The notes: generated from the sequence alone by a model not told the origin. Shown: positions 46,261 to 55,254, counted from the stretch's first letter. The stretch: DNA of 64,000 nucleotides from Campylobacteraceae bacterium (GCA_013215945.1 JABSOM010000014.1:1-64000), one strand, 5' to 3'. Numbers and translations are program-made.

Positions 46261-46566
46261 CTATTGAAAAATGGGCTTAAAAAAACTTCTCTCATAAGAA
46301 AGAATACACTTTGTTTTTTGGGCATAATCAAAGGCTTCAAGGCATTCTTTATGCTTGAAGGAAGCATTTCTATATGTTTCATACAAAGCAAAAGATTCAA
46401 AAGTAAATAAAGCCAAAGCCACATTATTTTTGCCTTCGCTGGGTAAAAAATAACCATGATGAACGCCTCCAAAACTATTGACAAGAGGAATCCATAGTTT
46501 TGCATAATGTTCAAATTCTTTCATTTTACTGGGATCTATAATATAATTTAAATAACATGTAATCAT
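46261..46566 (-). CDS. NIPSNAP family protein
   Basis: The 101 aa fit a single ferredoxin-like NIPSNAP barrel: MITCYLNYIIDPSKMKEFEHYAK, NSFGGVHHGYFLPSEG, FESFALYETYR. Function of bacterial members is unknown. AAAGGAAT precedes the ATG at 46566. It is followed by the PfpI-like gene on the same strand. Confidence 0.85.
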   Translation of the reverse strand: MITCYLNYIIDPSKMKEFEHYAKLWIPLVNSFGGVHHGYFLPSEGKNNVALALFTFESFALYETYRNASFKHKECLEAFDYAQKTKCILSYERSFFKPIFQ

Positions 46567-46618
46567 TTTTATTCCTTTAAACTTTTAAAAGAATAGCTAA
46601 TATTTTATATAAATAAAA

Positions 46619-47557
46619 TTAAAAACGGTAACCAATACTTACAAGAAATAGTTCTTGATTACTCTTAAAAAAATCAATATTAGTGTTTCTTGTATTTTTA
46701 ATCAATACAGTATTTAAAAATACATTTTTATAGTTTAAGAAGTTTGTTTTATTATATATAAGTTTAAAAGCGAATACTTTTTCATCTCGTTCTTTATTAA
46801 AATAAGAGTTTTTTTCATCAAAATTATATATTTCATAAGAGTTCTCAATCTTAACTTGATGTGTATTCAAAAAATTAACTTCCATTTCATATTTTAAGCC
46901 TATTTTATTATAATCATTACTTTCTCCATCATATACCCCATTACCTACAATAACACCAAGATGGGCATTCGAATTCTCACTAAAATCCATTACTTTTGCC
47001 ATAACATTAATTTCATTTTTATAATAACTTTGTTCTTCAGTTTTATTCACTTTATCATCAATATTAAGCTTCTCATGCATATATTCAATAGTTAAAAAAT
47101 CATAAAGTTCGTTAACACCAAGATTAAAATTTATAATTTTTGCGCTATCGGTTTTTCTATCAACATTTATAGCATAAGGATTAATATACATATCTTCAAC
47201 AGAATAATCTAAAGCATAAAAGATTTTATTATCAAATTCTTGTTCAATTCCTAATCCATTTAACTTTATATAAACAGCATTGTTTTTTTTCCAAGAATAG
47301 GACAAACGTTGCTTTTCTGCGCTAGCATATAAGGAAAAATTCCCATAATTAAGATTCAATAAGGGGGAAACAAAATTTTTATCAATACTATTACCTTCTG
47401 TATTGATAGAATTTATTTTATCATTATCATCATGTACGAAAAAATTATTTTCTATGTTAGAATTCCCTAGCCCTAATCCAATACTTCCCGTTAGCTCACT
47501 TTGAGCTATTAACAATGACGCACTTAAACTTATTGTTATCAATATTTTTTTTATCAT
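46619..47557 (-). CDS. Predicted outer-membrane beta-barrel protein
   Basis: A signal peptide (MIKKILITISLSASLLIAQS) is followed by alternating beta-strand-like segments with many aromatic residues. It ends in YRF, the terminal Phe typical of barrels. The 312 aa would form about 12-14 strands. I recognise no named family. It is a single minus-strand gene. Confidence 0.75.
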   Translation of the reverse strand: MIKKILITISLSASLLIAQSELTGSIGLGLGNSNIENNFFVHDDNDKINSINTEGNSIDKNFVSPLLNLNYGNFSLYASAEKQRLSYSWKKNNAVYIKLNGLGIEQEFDNKIFYALDYSVEDMYINPYAINVDRKTDSAKIINFNLGVNELYDFLTIEYMHEKLNIDDKVNKTEEQSYYKNEINVMAKVMDFSENSNAHLGVIVGNGVYDGESNDYNKIGLKYEMEVNFLNTHQVKIENSYEIYNFDEKNSYFNKERDEKVFAFKLIYNKTNFLNYKNVFLNTVLIKNTRNTNIDFFKSNQELFLVSIGYRF

Positions 47558-47662
47558 TAAAATTCCTTTTTGATTGCTATTTAAATAATTAGCAAGTTAT
47601 TAATTTATAAAAAGAGTATAAAGGAAAATTGTGTGGGAATAATGTGCTTTTACAAAATATTA

Positions 47663-48682
47663 TTAAAAAATTAATTTTTTAAATAGTGATTTAAAAAATA
47701 GCAAAGAAAAAAAGCTTATAGCTGAAAAAAGAAGAGAGATAAGTTCTAGTATAAAAATAGTCGTAATTTTTATTATGCTTTTTGTTGATTTAATTGCACC
47801 TTTCCCTAAAACTTTAAAAACAGCCTTTGTATTGTTTTTATACTTATTTGATACTTTAATAACACTGCTTAGGTCTTTTGTTTTGTTTACATATTTTAAT
47901 AAAAAAATACTATCCGCATAAGAGGTGTTTTTTTTAAGAGTAGTTAATTGATTAAGAAGTGCTTTACTGCTGTTAAGATTAATACTTTTTGAAAAACTCT
48001 TATAACTTGTTTTCATAGTAGTTAAAGAGGAAAAATCAGCTTTTTTCAGAAGTTTAATATTCATACTTTTTTTTAGTATTTTACTTATTTCTTTAGTAAA
48101 AGGTTTTGTTAAACTACCTGTTTTTTTTGCTATTTTTAATACTGAAGTGGAGACTTTAAGGGGAATACTAGCTCCTGCACTAAATATATCAGTAAACGAG
48201 AAAAACAAACCTAAAGCAGAAATACTTAAAATAAATTCATCATACTCTTCATCATTTTTATAGGCTTTTCCTTCTATATATAAATCTCTTATATCTCCTA
48301 CTAAAAGAAAATCAGAGCTTACACTTCCTGTAAAACTTACAAAAGATTCAACATCTCCTTTAATAAAACCTTTTGAAAACTCTTTCATATTTCTAATACT
48401 TGTATTTAAAAGAGAATTTTCTTCATTTATAGCTAAAAGCAAAGTATTATCAAAATCAATGTTGAGTTTTACTGCCAGTTCTTGATACATGTTTACATCA
48501 TCAATATTCTCTTCTTTTAAAGCCAAGATAATTTTATTTTCTAGATAAACTTTATTAGCTTTTTCTTTTAACAAAACATCTATATTCGGTTCTAATTGTA
48601 TACGTTCATGCTTAAATACTAAAACGTACAATAAATAAATAATGATGATAAATAAAAAACTCAAAGCATATTTTCTTTTCAT
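47663..48682 (-). CDS. Conserved membrane protein of unknown function
   Basis: There is one N-terminal membrane helix (6-23) and a hydrophobic C-terminal segment (about 300-335). Between them lies a SVSSDFLLVGDIRDLY segment (near 121) and a hydrophobic stretch ILSISALGLFFSFTDIFSAGAS (near 149-170), then a Lys/Ser-rich helical part. The DIRDLY plus hydrophobic arrangement recurs in unnamed proteins of other Proteobacteria. A 20-bp palindrome overlaps the stop codon and may terminate transcription. Confidence 0.6.
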   Translation of the reverse strand: MKRKYALSFLFIIIIYLLYVLVFKHERIQLEPNIDVLLKEKANKVYLENKIILALKEENIDDVNMYQELAVKLNIDFDNTLLLAINEENSLLNTSIRNMKEFSKGFIKGDVESFVSFTGSVSSDFLLVGDIRDLYIEGKAYKNDEEYDEFILSISALGLFFSFTDIFSAGASIPLKVSTSVLKIAKKTGSLTKPFTKEISKILKKSMNIKLLKKADFSSLTTMKTSYKSFSKSINLNSSKALLNQLTTLKKNTSYADSIFLLKYVNKTKDLSSVIKVSNKYKNNTKAVFKVLGKGAIKSTKSIIKITTIFILELISLLFSAISFFSLLFFKSLFKKLIF

Positions 48683-48755
48683 TTTATATTTTATTTAAAT
48701 ATTCATAAAAGATACAATTAATTTAGATAAGTCTAAAAAAACATCTGCTATTAAA

Positions 48756-48777
48756 GTGCTGTTTAATTAAACAGCAC
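48756..48777 (-). terminator. 22-bp perfect palindrome overlapping the lysE-like stop codon
   Basis: GTGCTGTTTAA is followed immediately by its complement. On the minus strand the hairpin covers the stop codon and is followed by TTTAATAG. It likely ends transcription of the LysE-family gene. Confidence 0.55.
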
Positions 48778-49380
48778 AGGTAAAATAGATAAAATCAATG
48801 TAAAAGCAAGTCCTCTGTTTAAATTTTTAACAAAACGAGCATTAGAAATAAAACGCTTAAGAAAAACGCCCCCTGCTACCCAAATATTCATTCCAATAAG
48901 AGTAGTAAAAAAATACATACAAGCAATTGTAAGAATTTGATAAAAACTATCTTCTTTGGTATTTACATAAATAGAAATTACAGTCATGCCCATAATCCAA
49001 GCTTTAGGATTCACCCACTGAAATAAAGCACTTTGAATAAAAGTAAAAGGTTTAGAACTTGTTTCTTCATTTATTTCATAATTATTTGTAGCACTTACAA
49101 TCTTATATGCCATCCAAAGTAAATAAAGTATACCTAAGTATTTAAGTATGTCCAGCACAAAGGGAAATTTCTCAAATACAATACCTGCCCCTAATCCAAT
49201 AAGTATTACCATTAAAGGAAAACCAATAATTACCCCTAACATATGTGGTAGCGTTTTTTTATATCCATAAGTCAAACCAGAAGACAATACTAAAATATTA
49301 TTAGGTCCAGGGGATAAGGTAGTTGTCATAGTAAAAGTAAACAATGATAGAATAATTGCTAGTGTAAAAAAATCGTCCAT
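48763..49380 (-). CDS. LysE family translocator
   Basis: At 205 aa it has six hydrophobic segments and the family start LSPGPNNILVLSSGLTYGYKK (about 23-43). WVNPKAWIMGM follows near 122. LysE/RhtB exporters expel amino acids or derivatives. It is divergent from an AraC-type regulator, which is the natural candidate for its control. Confidence 0.9.
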   Translation of the reverse strand: MDDFFTLAIILSLFTFTMTTTLSPGPNNILVLSSGLTYGYKKTLPHMLGVIIGFPLMVILIGLGAGIVFEKFPFVLDILKYLGILYLLWMAYKIVSATNNYEINEETSSKPFTFIQSALFQWVNPKAWIMGMTVISIYVNTKEDSFYQILTIACMYFFTTLIGMNIWVAGGVFLKRFISNARFVKNLNRGLAFTLILSILPVLFN

Positions 49381-49448
49381 TTCTTTCCTTTAGTTTTCTA
49401 ATTCTATCTATAAATATTTTTATTATCTACACTATAAGTGTTTATTAT

Positions 49449-49479
49449 ATTATCTATTATTGTTCATAATATAGATAAT
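49449..49479. promoter_or_regulatory. Inverted repeat in the lysE-araC intergenic region
   Basis: ATTATCTAT (49449-49457) and ATAGATAAT (49471-49479) are exact complements with 13 bp between, i.e. about two helical turns centre to centre. They sit just upstream of the AraC gene's -10 element and in front of lysE, so they are a plausible operator. Confidence 0.45.
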
Positions 49480-49482
49480 TTT

Positions 49483-49491
49483 TGTTATAAT
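49483..49491 (+). promoter_or_regulatory. Extended -10 promoter element of the AraC gene
   Basis: TGTTATAAT (extended -10, TGnTATAAT) lies 20 bp before the ATG, with AAGGAA as ribosome site between them. Confidence 0.6.
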
Positions 49492-49511
49492 AGTTCTCAA
49501 TAAGGAATAAT

Positions 49512-50396
49512 ATGCAAAAAACTCAAACCTTAAATATTCATTCAAAGATTGCTAACGATACGTTATATTACATTTATAAATATATTGATACTGATATTAA
49601 TATTAATGATTTAGCAAAAGAATTTAAAATAAGTAAGTTTCATTTACACAAAGTATTTAAAGAACAAATGCAAGCCAATATTTATGAAACTATTAAATCA
49701 ATAAGACTTCAAAAAGCTTCTTCTTTATTATTAAGCAATCAACATTCAACCATCACAAAAATCTCTTCAATGTGTGGATATAGCTCACAAACGTCTTTTA
49801 TTAGGGCTTTTAAAATGCGTTTTTCTCAAACACCCAATGAGTGGAGAAAAGGAGGATACAAAATATATGCAAATGAGATAATTAATAATTATGGAGTAAA
49901 TTTACTCAAAAAACCCGACTTTTCAAAATGTGAGGCCATAATAATAAAATCAAAAATAAAAAAGGTTTATTATTTAAAAAACAAGGGATATTCTATAAAA
50001 GAAGCTTCAAGAATTTGGCAACATATGCAAGCATGGATTTATACTAATGATATAAAAGAGTATGAAGAACTTGGAATCTTTCATGATAATCCCGTAATTA
50101 CCCCACATAAAGACTGTTTTTATATGGCGGGAGTAGTTCTTAAAAATAAGACAAAATTAAAACACAATAATATGCCATCTTTTGAGATGGAAGAAGCAAT
50201 GTATGCAAGTTTTGAAATACAAGGAGTACAAGGTGATGTTGTAAGATTTGTGCAATGGGCATATCAAGAATGGTTGCCTTCTTCTGGTTTTTCAACAACA
50301 ACCAATCCCTCTTTTGCAATTTTTAGAAAAAATCAGTTTTTACAAAAAGATGGTAAGTTTGAAGCAACTTTTTATCTTCCCATTCAATATATCTAA
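49512..50396 (+). CDS. AraC family regulator with GyrI-like effector domain
   Basis: The N-terminal double helix-turn-helix is at about 20-115 (DLAKEFKISKFHLHKVFKEQ, then ISSMCGYSSQTSFIRAFKMRF). From about 150 to 294 comes a GyrI/BmrR-like effector-binding domain (GIFHDNP..FYMAGVVL). The order is as in Rob/YqhC-type regulators. It probably governs the divergent lysE-like gene in response to a small hydrophobic ligand. Confidence 0.9.
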   Translation: MQKTQTLNIHSKIANDTLYYIYKYIDTDININDLAKEFKISKFHLHKVFKEQMQANIYETIKSIRLQKASSLLLSNQHSTITKISSMCGYSSQTSFIRAFKMRFSQTPNEWRKGGYKIYANEIINNYGVNLLKKPDFSKCEAIIIKSKIKKVYYLKNKGYSIKEASRIWQHMQAWIYTNDIKEYEELGIFHDNPVITPHKDCFYMAGVVLKNKTKLKHNNMPSFEMEEAMYASFEIQGVQGDVVRFVQWAYQEWLPSSGFSTTTNPSFAIFRKNQFLQKDGKFEATFYLPIQYI

Positions 50397-50443
50397 GAAT
50401 ATATCAAATAGAAGTTTGTAGTAAAAAGAGGACAAAGAGAGTT

Positions 50444-51301
50444 TTATTCTAAAAAGTCATTAAGTCTTACTCTGATTTCAAGAAATTCATCTACATGCTC
50501 AAAAAATATATCAATAAGTTTTGGATCAAACTGTTTTCCTCTTTCTTCTCTAAACAATTCAAATATTTTTTCATTAGGCCATGCTTTTTTATATACTCGC
50601 TCAGAACCCAAAGCATCAAATACATCTGCTAAAGCCGTAATTCTTCCATAAATATGTATTTCTTCACCTTTTAGACCTCTAGGATATCCTTTTCCATCCC
50701 AGTTCTCATGATGTTCATAAGCTACTGTAGCAGCCATTTTAAGAAGTTTCCTGCTTGAGTGTTTAAGCATTTCATAACCAATTTGAGCATGACTGTTCAT
50801 AATAAGTCTTTCATCAAAATTTAAACGCCCTGGTTTATTTAAAACAGAATCAGGAATAGCTACTTTTCCAATATCATGCATGGGTGAAACTTGTTTTAGA
50901 AGCTCAGCATCTTCTTCACTTAGACCATAATATACAGCAAATAATTTAGAGTATTCAGCTACTCGCTTAACATGATTTCCAGTTTCTCTTGAACGACTTT
51001 CACCAATTGCTCCCATGGTAAAAATAACTTCTTTTTGAGTATCTTCAATTTCTTTGCTTAACTCATTTACTTCTTTTAATTTTTTTTGCAATTCGTCGTA
51101 TTCTTTTTGCTGGCGTTTATCACTTCTTGCCATAATCTTATCTTGCCGTTTTACATCTTTTATAAGTTTCTCAGTTGTTTTTGCAAAAGCAATTTGTAAA
51201 CTTTCGATTTCTGCTATTAATTTATTATCGTAAATTACTGGTTCTTGGTTTCTTCTGTCATCGTTTTTTCTACGTTCATTATTGTTCATAATTTCAGTCA
51301 T
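50444..51301 (-). CDS. HD-GYP domain protein (predicted c-di-GMP phosphodiesterase)
   Basis: Residues 25-95 form a coiled coil; the HD-GYP domain follows. HD is at 142-143 in MHDIGKVAIPDSVLNKPGRL, His110 is in the first metal helix, HH is at 197-198, and GYP is at 205-207 in WDGKGYPRGLKGEEI. All metal and signature residues of active HD-GYP enzymes are visible. It would degrade c-di-GMP to GMP or pGpG. It follows siaB-siaC with a 41-bp gap and replaces the diguanylate cyclase siaD found in the Pseudomonas sia operon. Confidence 0.9.
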   Translation of the reverse strand: MTEIMNNNERRKNDDRRNQEPVIYDNKLIAEIESLQIAFAKTTEKLIKDVKRQDKIMARSDKRQQKEYDELQKKLKEVNELSKEIEDTQKEVIFTMGAIGESRSRETGNHVKRVAEYSKLFAVYYGLSEEDAELLKQVSPMHDIGKVAIPDSVLNKPGRLNFDERLIMNSHAQIGYEMLKHSSRKLLKMAATVAYEHHENWDGKGYPRGLKGEEIHIYGRITALADVFDALGSERVYKKAWPNEKIFELFREERGKQFDPKLIDIFFEHVDEFLEIRVRLNDFLE

Positions 51302-51342
51302 CCATCTTCCTTACAAAAAACAAAAGTACTTTTGTTTTTTCT

Positions 51343-51720
51343 TTATTTTTTCAGTAAATTAAAATTTAAATCGTTAAAATCTTCTATAAAATCTTCCCCT
51401 GCTTCTAAAGCAGAATCATTTTCTTCATCATAAATCCAATTAATAATAATATCATTGTTTTTGCTGGCTTCATCAATAATATCAAAAAAATCAAAAAATA
51501 ATTTTGAAGAACTTGAGTTAAAATAAATAATTTCCATATTAATCACTGTTTTATTCTGTACATCTTTTGTAAAATATTCTTCAATCCAAGTCAATATGGG
51601 TGTGTAAAACTCAAAAGTATTTTCTGGGTAAGATTTCCCTTTAAAATAAATTTCTCCTTTTTGCGCATCTAATCGTATTTCAGGAGTATATTTTGTTTCT
51701 TCTATGAAAATGTTTTCCAT
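51343..51720 (-). CDS. SiaC family regulatory phosphoprotein (DUF1987)
   Basis: The 125 aa match SiaC: IEETKYTPEIRLDAQKGEI, then FKGKSYPEN, then FYTPILTWIEEYF, then IIYFNSSSSKLFFDFFDIID. SiaC of Pseudomonas is phosphorylated by SiaB on a Thr in this NSS(T)SK motif; here that position is Ser71. In Pseudomonas unphosphorylated SiaC activates the diguanylate cyclase SiaD. It lies between siaB (10 bp) and the HD-GYP gene. Confidence 0.88.
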   Translation of the reverse strand: MENIFIEETKYTPEIRLDAQKGEIYFKGKSYPENTFEFYTPILTWIEEYFTKDVQNKTVINMEIIYFNSSSSKLFFDFFDIIDEASKNNDIIINWIYDEENDSALEAGEDFIEDFNDLNFNLLKK

Positions 51721-51730
51721 TATTTTATCC

Positions 51731-52276
51731 TTAATTGGTATTTATAAATGTCTTAAATGTAAAATAAAATCTTTTTTTATTAATAAGTTCAAACTCATAA
51801 TTGAATTTATCACAACGTTTAGCAATCTCATAAAAGCCTATACCTGCACCTAAAGAATGTTTTTCACGACCTTCTCTTCTTAGTTCTCTGTATTTTTTTT
51901 TAATTCCTTCTTTATCAAGCGTCATTATTGTTTCTAATTTTTTCTCTAATTTCACTTTATCTTCTAAAGAAATAATATTTTGACTGTGAATATAATAGTT
52001 ATTAAAGGCGTCCTTCCCCACAATAATCAAACCACTTTTAGCAGATGCTTTATTTTGAATATTCTTAGATTTGGAATAATTCATCATGTTTTGCGACAAT
52101 TCTATGAATATAGTGAAAATATTATTAGCAATACCCATTTTAAGATCATTATCTTCTGCTTCTTTTTCTAAAGCTTCTGTCATTCCTGAAATTAAGGTTT
52201 GAGATAAAAAACCCCCATAGGTTAAAAAAACGATATCATCATCTTCAACCATATCTCTGATTTTGCTAATATTCAT
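51731..52276 (-). CDS. SiaB family protein kinase (DUF6272)
   Basis: I choose ATG 52276 (181 aa), which has AAAAGGG just upstream; a longer reading would place this ribosome site inside the gene. It is a GHKL-type ATPase: N-box IELSQN (58-63, with Glu59) and G-box GAGIGFYEIA (143-152). SiaB phosphorylates SiaC. It heads the siaB-siaC-HD-GYP unit. No SiaA-type PP2C phosphatase is nearby. Confidence 0.85.
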   Translation of the reverse strand: MNISKIRDMVEDDDIVFLTYGGFLSQTLISGMTEALEKEAEDNDLKMGIANNIFTIFIELSQNMMNYSKSKNIQNKASAKSGLIIVGKDAFNNYYIHSQNIISLEDKVKLEKKLETIMTLDKEGIKKKYRELRREGREKHSLGAGIGFYEIAKRCDKFNYEFELINKKRFYFTFKTFINTN

Positions 52277-52657
52277 TATTTTCCCTTTTAATAAAAATCT
52301 ACACGTAAACAAGCCAACAATATAAGTAAAAATAACTTAATGAATTTTTATTTATATTAGTATATCATAGTTAATTTAAAAAATATTTATTATTATTTTA
52401 TAATAAATATGTTTTTAATAGCTTATTAATAGTATTTTAAATAATAATATAATTATTATTTAAATATGTTTATTCTTAAAAAAATGGTACTCATACAATA
52501 TTATCTTATTTAAATTAAAGAATATTTTATTAAATAATCTTATTCATTTTTATAAGTTATTATTTATTTAAAAAAAATGTATAAAAAAAGAAAAGTATTT
52601 GAAATGTTAAAATCTATAAAGAGAGAAAAAAAGTTTTATTTATTTTTCAATATTAAC
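52277..52657. other. Very AT-rich region upstream of the sia module
   Basis: These 381 bp have hardly any G or C and no credible coding frame. They hold a 29-bp palindrome (52436-52464: a 13-bp arm ending AATAAT, three central bases, then its complement) that might be an operator. Otherwise I see nothing. Confidence 0.4.
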
Positions 52658-53272
52658 TTAATCAATAATAAGTTTTAATCCCATAAGTCCCATCATACCC
52701 GCAAAAATCCTTGAAATAAGTTTCTTAAATTTAGAATAAGAGTTTTGGGCTTTTTTACTTGATAAAACAAGGGCTACAAATATATACCAAGCACTATCAA
52801 TAATCAATGCTAAAAAACATAAAATATATAAAGTATTTGAAGGTGGATTAAGTGGTAAAAAAGCAGCAAATGCGCTTGCAAAAACAATGGCAGTTTTTGG
52901 ATTAGAAAGCTGAGTGAATAAACCCAATAAAAACATTTTACGAAGCTGTTTTGAAACAATTTTTTCTTCTGTTATAAACAAAGAAGAAGAAGATATCCAC
53001 ATTTTATAAGCAATAAAACATAAATACAAACCGCCTAGTACTTTTAAAACAAAGTAAAGAACAGGAATTTTTTGCAAAACAACAAATAAGCCCAACCCGG
53101 CAATAAGAGCAAAGATACAAGCGCCTAGTCCCAACCCAAGGCTTACACTAATTGCTTCTTTTTTTGATGAAGAAAGTGCTGTTTTGGCTACTAAAACAAA
53201 ACTAGCGCCAGGACTCATAACACCCAAACCTAAAAAAAGTAGTATGGGCAATAAAAAAGCGTATTCGATCAT
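52658..53272 (-). CDS. LysE family translocator
   Basis: At 204 aa it has six hydrophobic segments, start motif SPGASFVLVAKTALSSSKKEA (21-41) and LSNPKTAIVFASAF near 117. It is a second amino-acid-type exporter in the window. It lies 45 bp after the ADP-ribosylglycohydrolase gene and may be cotranscribed with it. Confidence 0.88.
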   Translation of the reverse strand: MIEYAFLLPILLFLGLGVMSPGASFVLVAKTALSSSKKEAISVSLGLGLGACIFALIAGLGLFVVLQKIPVLYFVLKVLGGLYLCFIAYKMWISSSSLFITEEKIVSKQLRKMFLLGLFTQLSNPKTAIVFASAFAAFLPLNPPSNTLYILCFLALIIDSAWYIFVALVLSSKKAQNSYSKFKKLISRIFAGMMGLMGLKLIID

Positions 53273-53317
53273 AAAAAACCTTCTTCTTTATATTTTATTT
53301 AATAAAATCTGTTTTAC

Positions 53318-54382
53318 TTAAGCTTTTAATAAAGGCAAAGTATTTAATAAATCTTCACAATACTTCCACTGCTGTATTTTATTTTTCCATTCACTGGGAA
53401 TTGCATTGATTCCTTTAAAAGCTCCTAATACCATTCCAATTGCAATTGAACGAGAAGCATTATCCCCTCCAACCATAGCATTGGCAATTAAAGCATCTTT
53501 AAGACCTTCTTTTTCATCACAATATTTTAAAATAAAATAAATAGCCCCTGGTAAAGTACCTTCTGTTGGACTTGCTTTTCCTACTTTAATAGGTTCACTT
53601 CTTCCTACATCCCAAAGTTTTGCCATTGAAGTAAGCGCTAAATCATCACAATATTGTTCTTTAAACAAAGAAGAGGATGGATCGTTTGCTTCTTGATATT
53701 TATTATAGGCTTGATTCACTTTATCTTCAAAAAAACCACCCATTAAAGTAGCCACATCTAAAATTGCTTTTTTAGGATGAGCTCCATTAATGACGCGGTG
53801 TGTTACTCTTGCAAAAAATTCACCTCCGCCTAATGCATGTTCATCTCTATGTGTGAACATTGTTTTTCTGGCCACTTCTACTAAAGTCTCTTCTTCATCA
53901 AAATAGGCATGAGCAGCTACATGTCGTATAGCCATAGCATTAGAATGTCCACCTAAATATTGAACCTCTACCCCACGTTTTACTTGTGCATAGGTTTCTT
54001 TGGTCATAGTACATATCCATGAGCCCCAAGAATTTTCCAAACGATTCATCCAATGAGGTAATAAATCTTCTACCTTAAACATCTTTTTATCTTTTGCAGT
54101 ACTAGAAAGATGTTCCAAAATAAGAATATTATAATCTCCATAATCAGTTGTGCCACCAGCACTTTTACCTGGATGATAATTTTGAGCCCCCCAGCCAATA
54201 CCATGTGTTTGTCCACCAGTTAACTCACCAGGAGACATAAATTTTGTAATATTATCTTTTCCATATATTTCATATATTTTTGGGGCATCATACTCATAAT
54301 GAGTAGACAAACATAAAGCATCTCCTGCAATACTTGCAAAAAAACATCCCTTTATGGCTTCTTCTTTTGTGATATTATTCAT
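53318..54382 (-). CDS. ADP-ribosylglycohydrolase family protein
   Basis: The protein follows the ADPRH/DraG fold in order: FFASIAGDALCLSTHYEYD (12-30), GGTTDYGDYNILILEHL (about 76-92), and late VGGDNASRSIAIGMVLGAFKG (about 304-324). In the classical family the last metal motif reads GGDTDT; here it is GGDNAS, so one metal-binding Asp is missing. It would remove ADP-ribose from proteins or small molecules, or may have another substrate. It is the third gene of a GNAT-CHMI-ADPRH-LysE run. Confidence 0.8.
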   Translation of the reverse strand: MNNITKEEAIKGCFFASIAGDALCLSTHYEYDAPKIYEIYGKDNITKFMSPGELTGGQTHGIGWGAQNYHPGKSAGGTTDYGDYNILILEHLSSTAKDKKMFKVEDLLPHWMNRLENSWGSWICTMTKETYAQVKRGVEVQYLGGHSNAMAIRHVAAHAYFDEEETLVEVARKTMFTHRDEHALGGGEFFARVTHRVINGAHPKKAILDVATLMGGFFEDKVNQAYNKYQEANDPSSSLFKEQYCDDLALTSMAKLWDVGRSEPIKVGKASPTEGTLPGAIYFILKYCDEKEGLKDALIANAMVGGDNASRSIAIGMVLGAFKGINAIPSEWKNKIQQWKYCEDLLNTLPLLKA

Positions 54383-54444
54383 CTATTATCCTTGATATCT
54401 TATTCTTAATAAGTTTTTACTAGTCTAATAACTAGAATTTATTT

Positions 54445-54789
54445 TTAGCTTTTTACAATTTTTGAATAAATTTCTTTATTCATATCGTTTACTTCTACCG
54501 AAATTGAGATATCAGAAAAACTATCATTGTTTACTTCTTTTAAAACATTTTGTGCCAAAAGTTTTTTCTCATCAATACTACGTCCTGATAATATTTTAAT
54601 ATTAATATGAATAAAGTTTTTTTCTAAACCACCGCTTAAAAAATATTCATAACTTTTCATTCTTACTTTTATGTCTTTTTTATTAAATAAATTTATTTGC
54701 ATACAAGCATCAAAAACATTTTTCATTAATATTTTTTTATCTAAGTTTTGACTTAAGTCTTTTGAGTATTCAATAATACAGTGTGGCAT
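54445..54789 (-). CDS. 5-carboxymethyl-2-hydroxymuconate isomerase-like protein
   Basis: The 114 aa start MPHCIIEYSKDL, with the N-terminal Pro2 that serves as catalytic base in the tautomerase superfamily. The YFLSGG and FIHINIKILSGRS segments are typical of CHMI. In homoprotocatechuate degradation the enzyme moves a double bond; no other genes of that pathway are here, so the true substrate is uncertain. It is 9 bp downstream of the GNAT gene. Confidence 0.8.
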   Translation of the reverse strand: MPHCIIEYSKDLSQNLDKKILMKNVFDACMQINLFNKKDIKVRMKSYEYFLSGGLEKNFIHINIKILSGRSIDEKKLLAQNVLKEVNNDSFSDISISVEVNDMNKEIYSKIVKS

Positions 54790-54798
54790 AAGAATCCT

Positions 54799-55254
54799 TT
54801 AAAATAATGCTAATTGCATTTTAATTTCATTGTTTTTGTCTTTTTTATATTCTTCTTTAAATCCCACTTTTATATAAGAGTGATAGGCTTTTTTATTATT
54901 GAAATCAACATTCAGTTCTATTTCTATAAAAGTGGGAAAAAAATTATTAACATATGTTTTTAAATACTTAAGTGTTTCGCTGGCATAACCATTATTTTGA
55001 TATTTTCTATCAATAAAAAAACCTCTTAAAGAAAGTTTTTTTTCATCAAGATTAAAAAGATTAAAAAAGCCTATAATAGTAGTATTTAATACAATTACTT
55101 GATAGTTATTTGCAATGTTTTTATCGTTTATAATATAATGTATAAGAGAAATTTCGTCTTTTTTTAATATTTTTGGACTTAATTCTTTTAATATAGGAAT
55201 ATCTTTGTGCATTAAGCTTCTTAAAATGAGGTTGATAATATCTCCTTGTAACAT
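54799..55254 (-). CDS. GNAT family N-acetyltransferase
   Basis: At 151 aa it fits a single GNAT fold. The acetyl-CoA loop is FIDRKYQNNGYASETLKYL near 78-96 (Q/RxxGxA type), followed by IELNVDFNNKKAYHSYIKVGFK near 112-133. Substrate unknown. It heads the four-gene minus-strand run. Confidence 0.88.
   Translation of the reverse strand: MLQGDIINLILRSLMHKDIPILKELSPKILKKDEISLIHYIINDKNIANNYQVIVLNTTIIGFFNLFNLDEKKLSLRGFFIDRKYQNNGYASETLKYLKTYVNNFFPTFIEIELNVDFNNKKAYHSYIKVGFKEEYKKDKNNEIKMQLALF

Noticed and set aside
46242-46514. Alternative 90-codon minus-strand frame overlapping the NIPSNAP gene
   Set aside because: The overlapping frame at 46261-46566 matches NIPSNAP over its whole length and has AAAGGAA before its ATG; this one has neither.
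52313-52657. Possible replication-origin-like AT-rich region
   Set aside because: It has no DnaA-box clusters and no dnaA/dnaN neighbours; low GC alone is not evidence.
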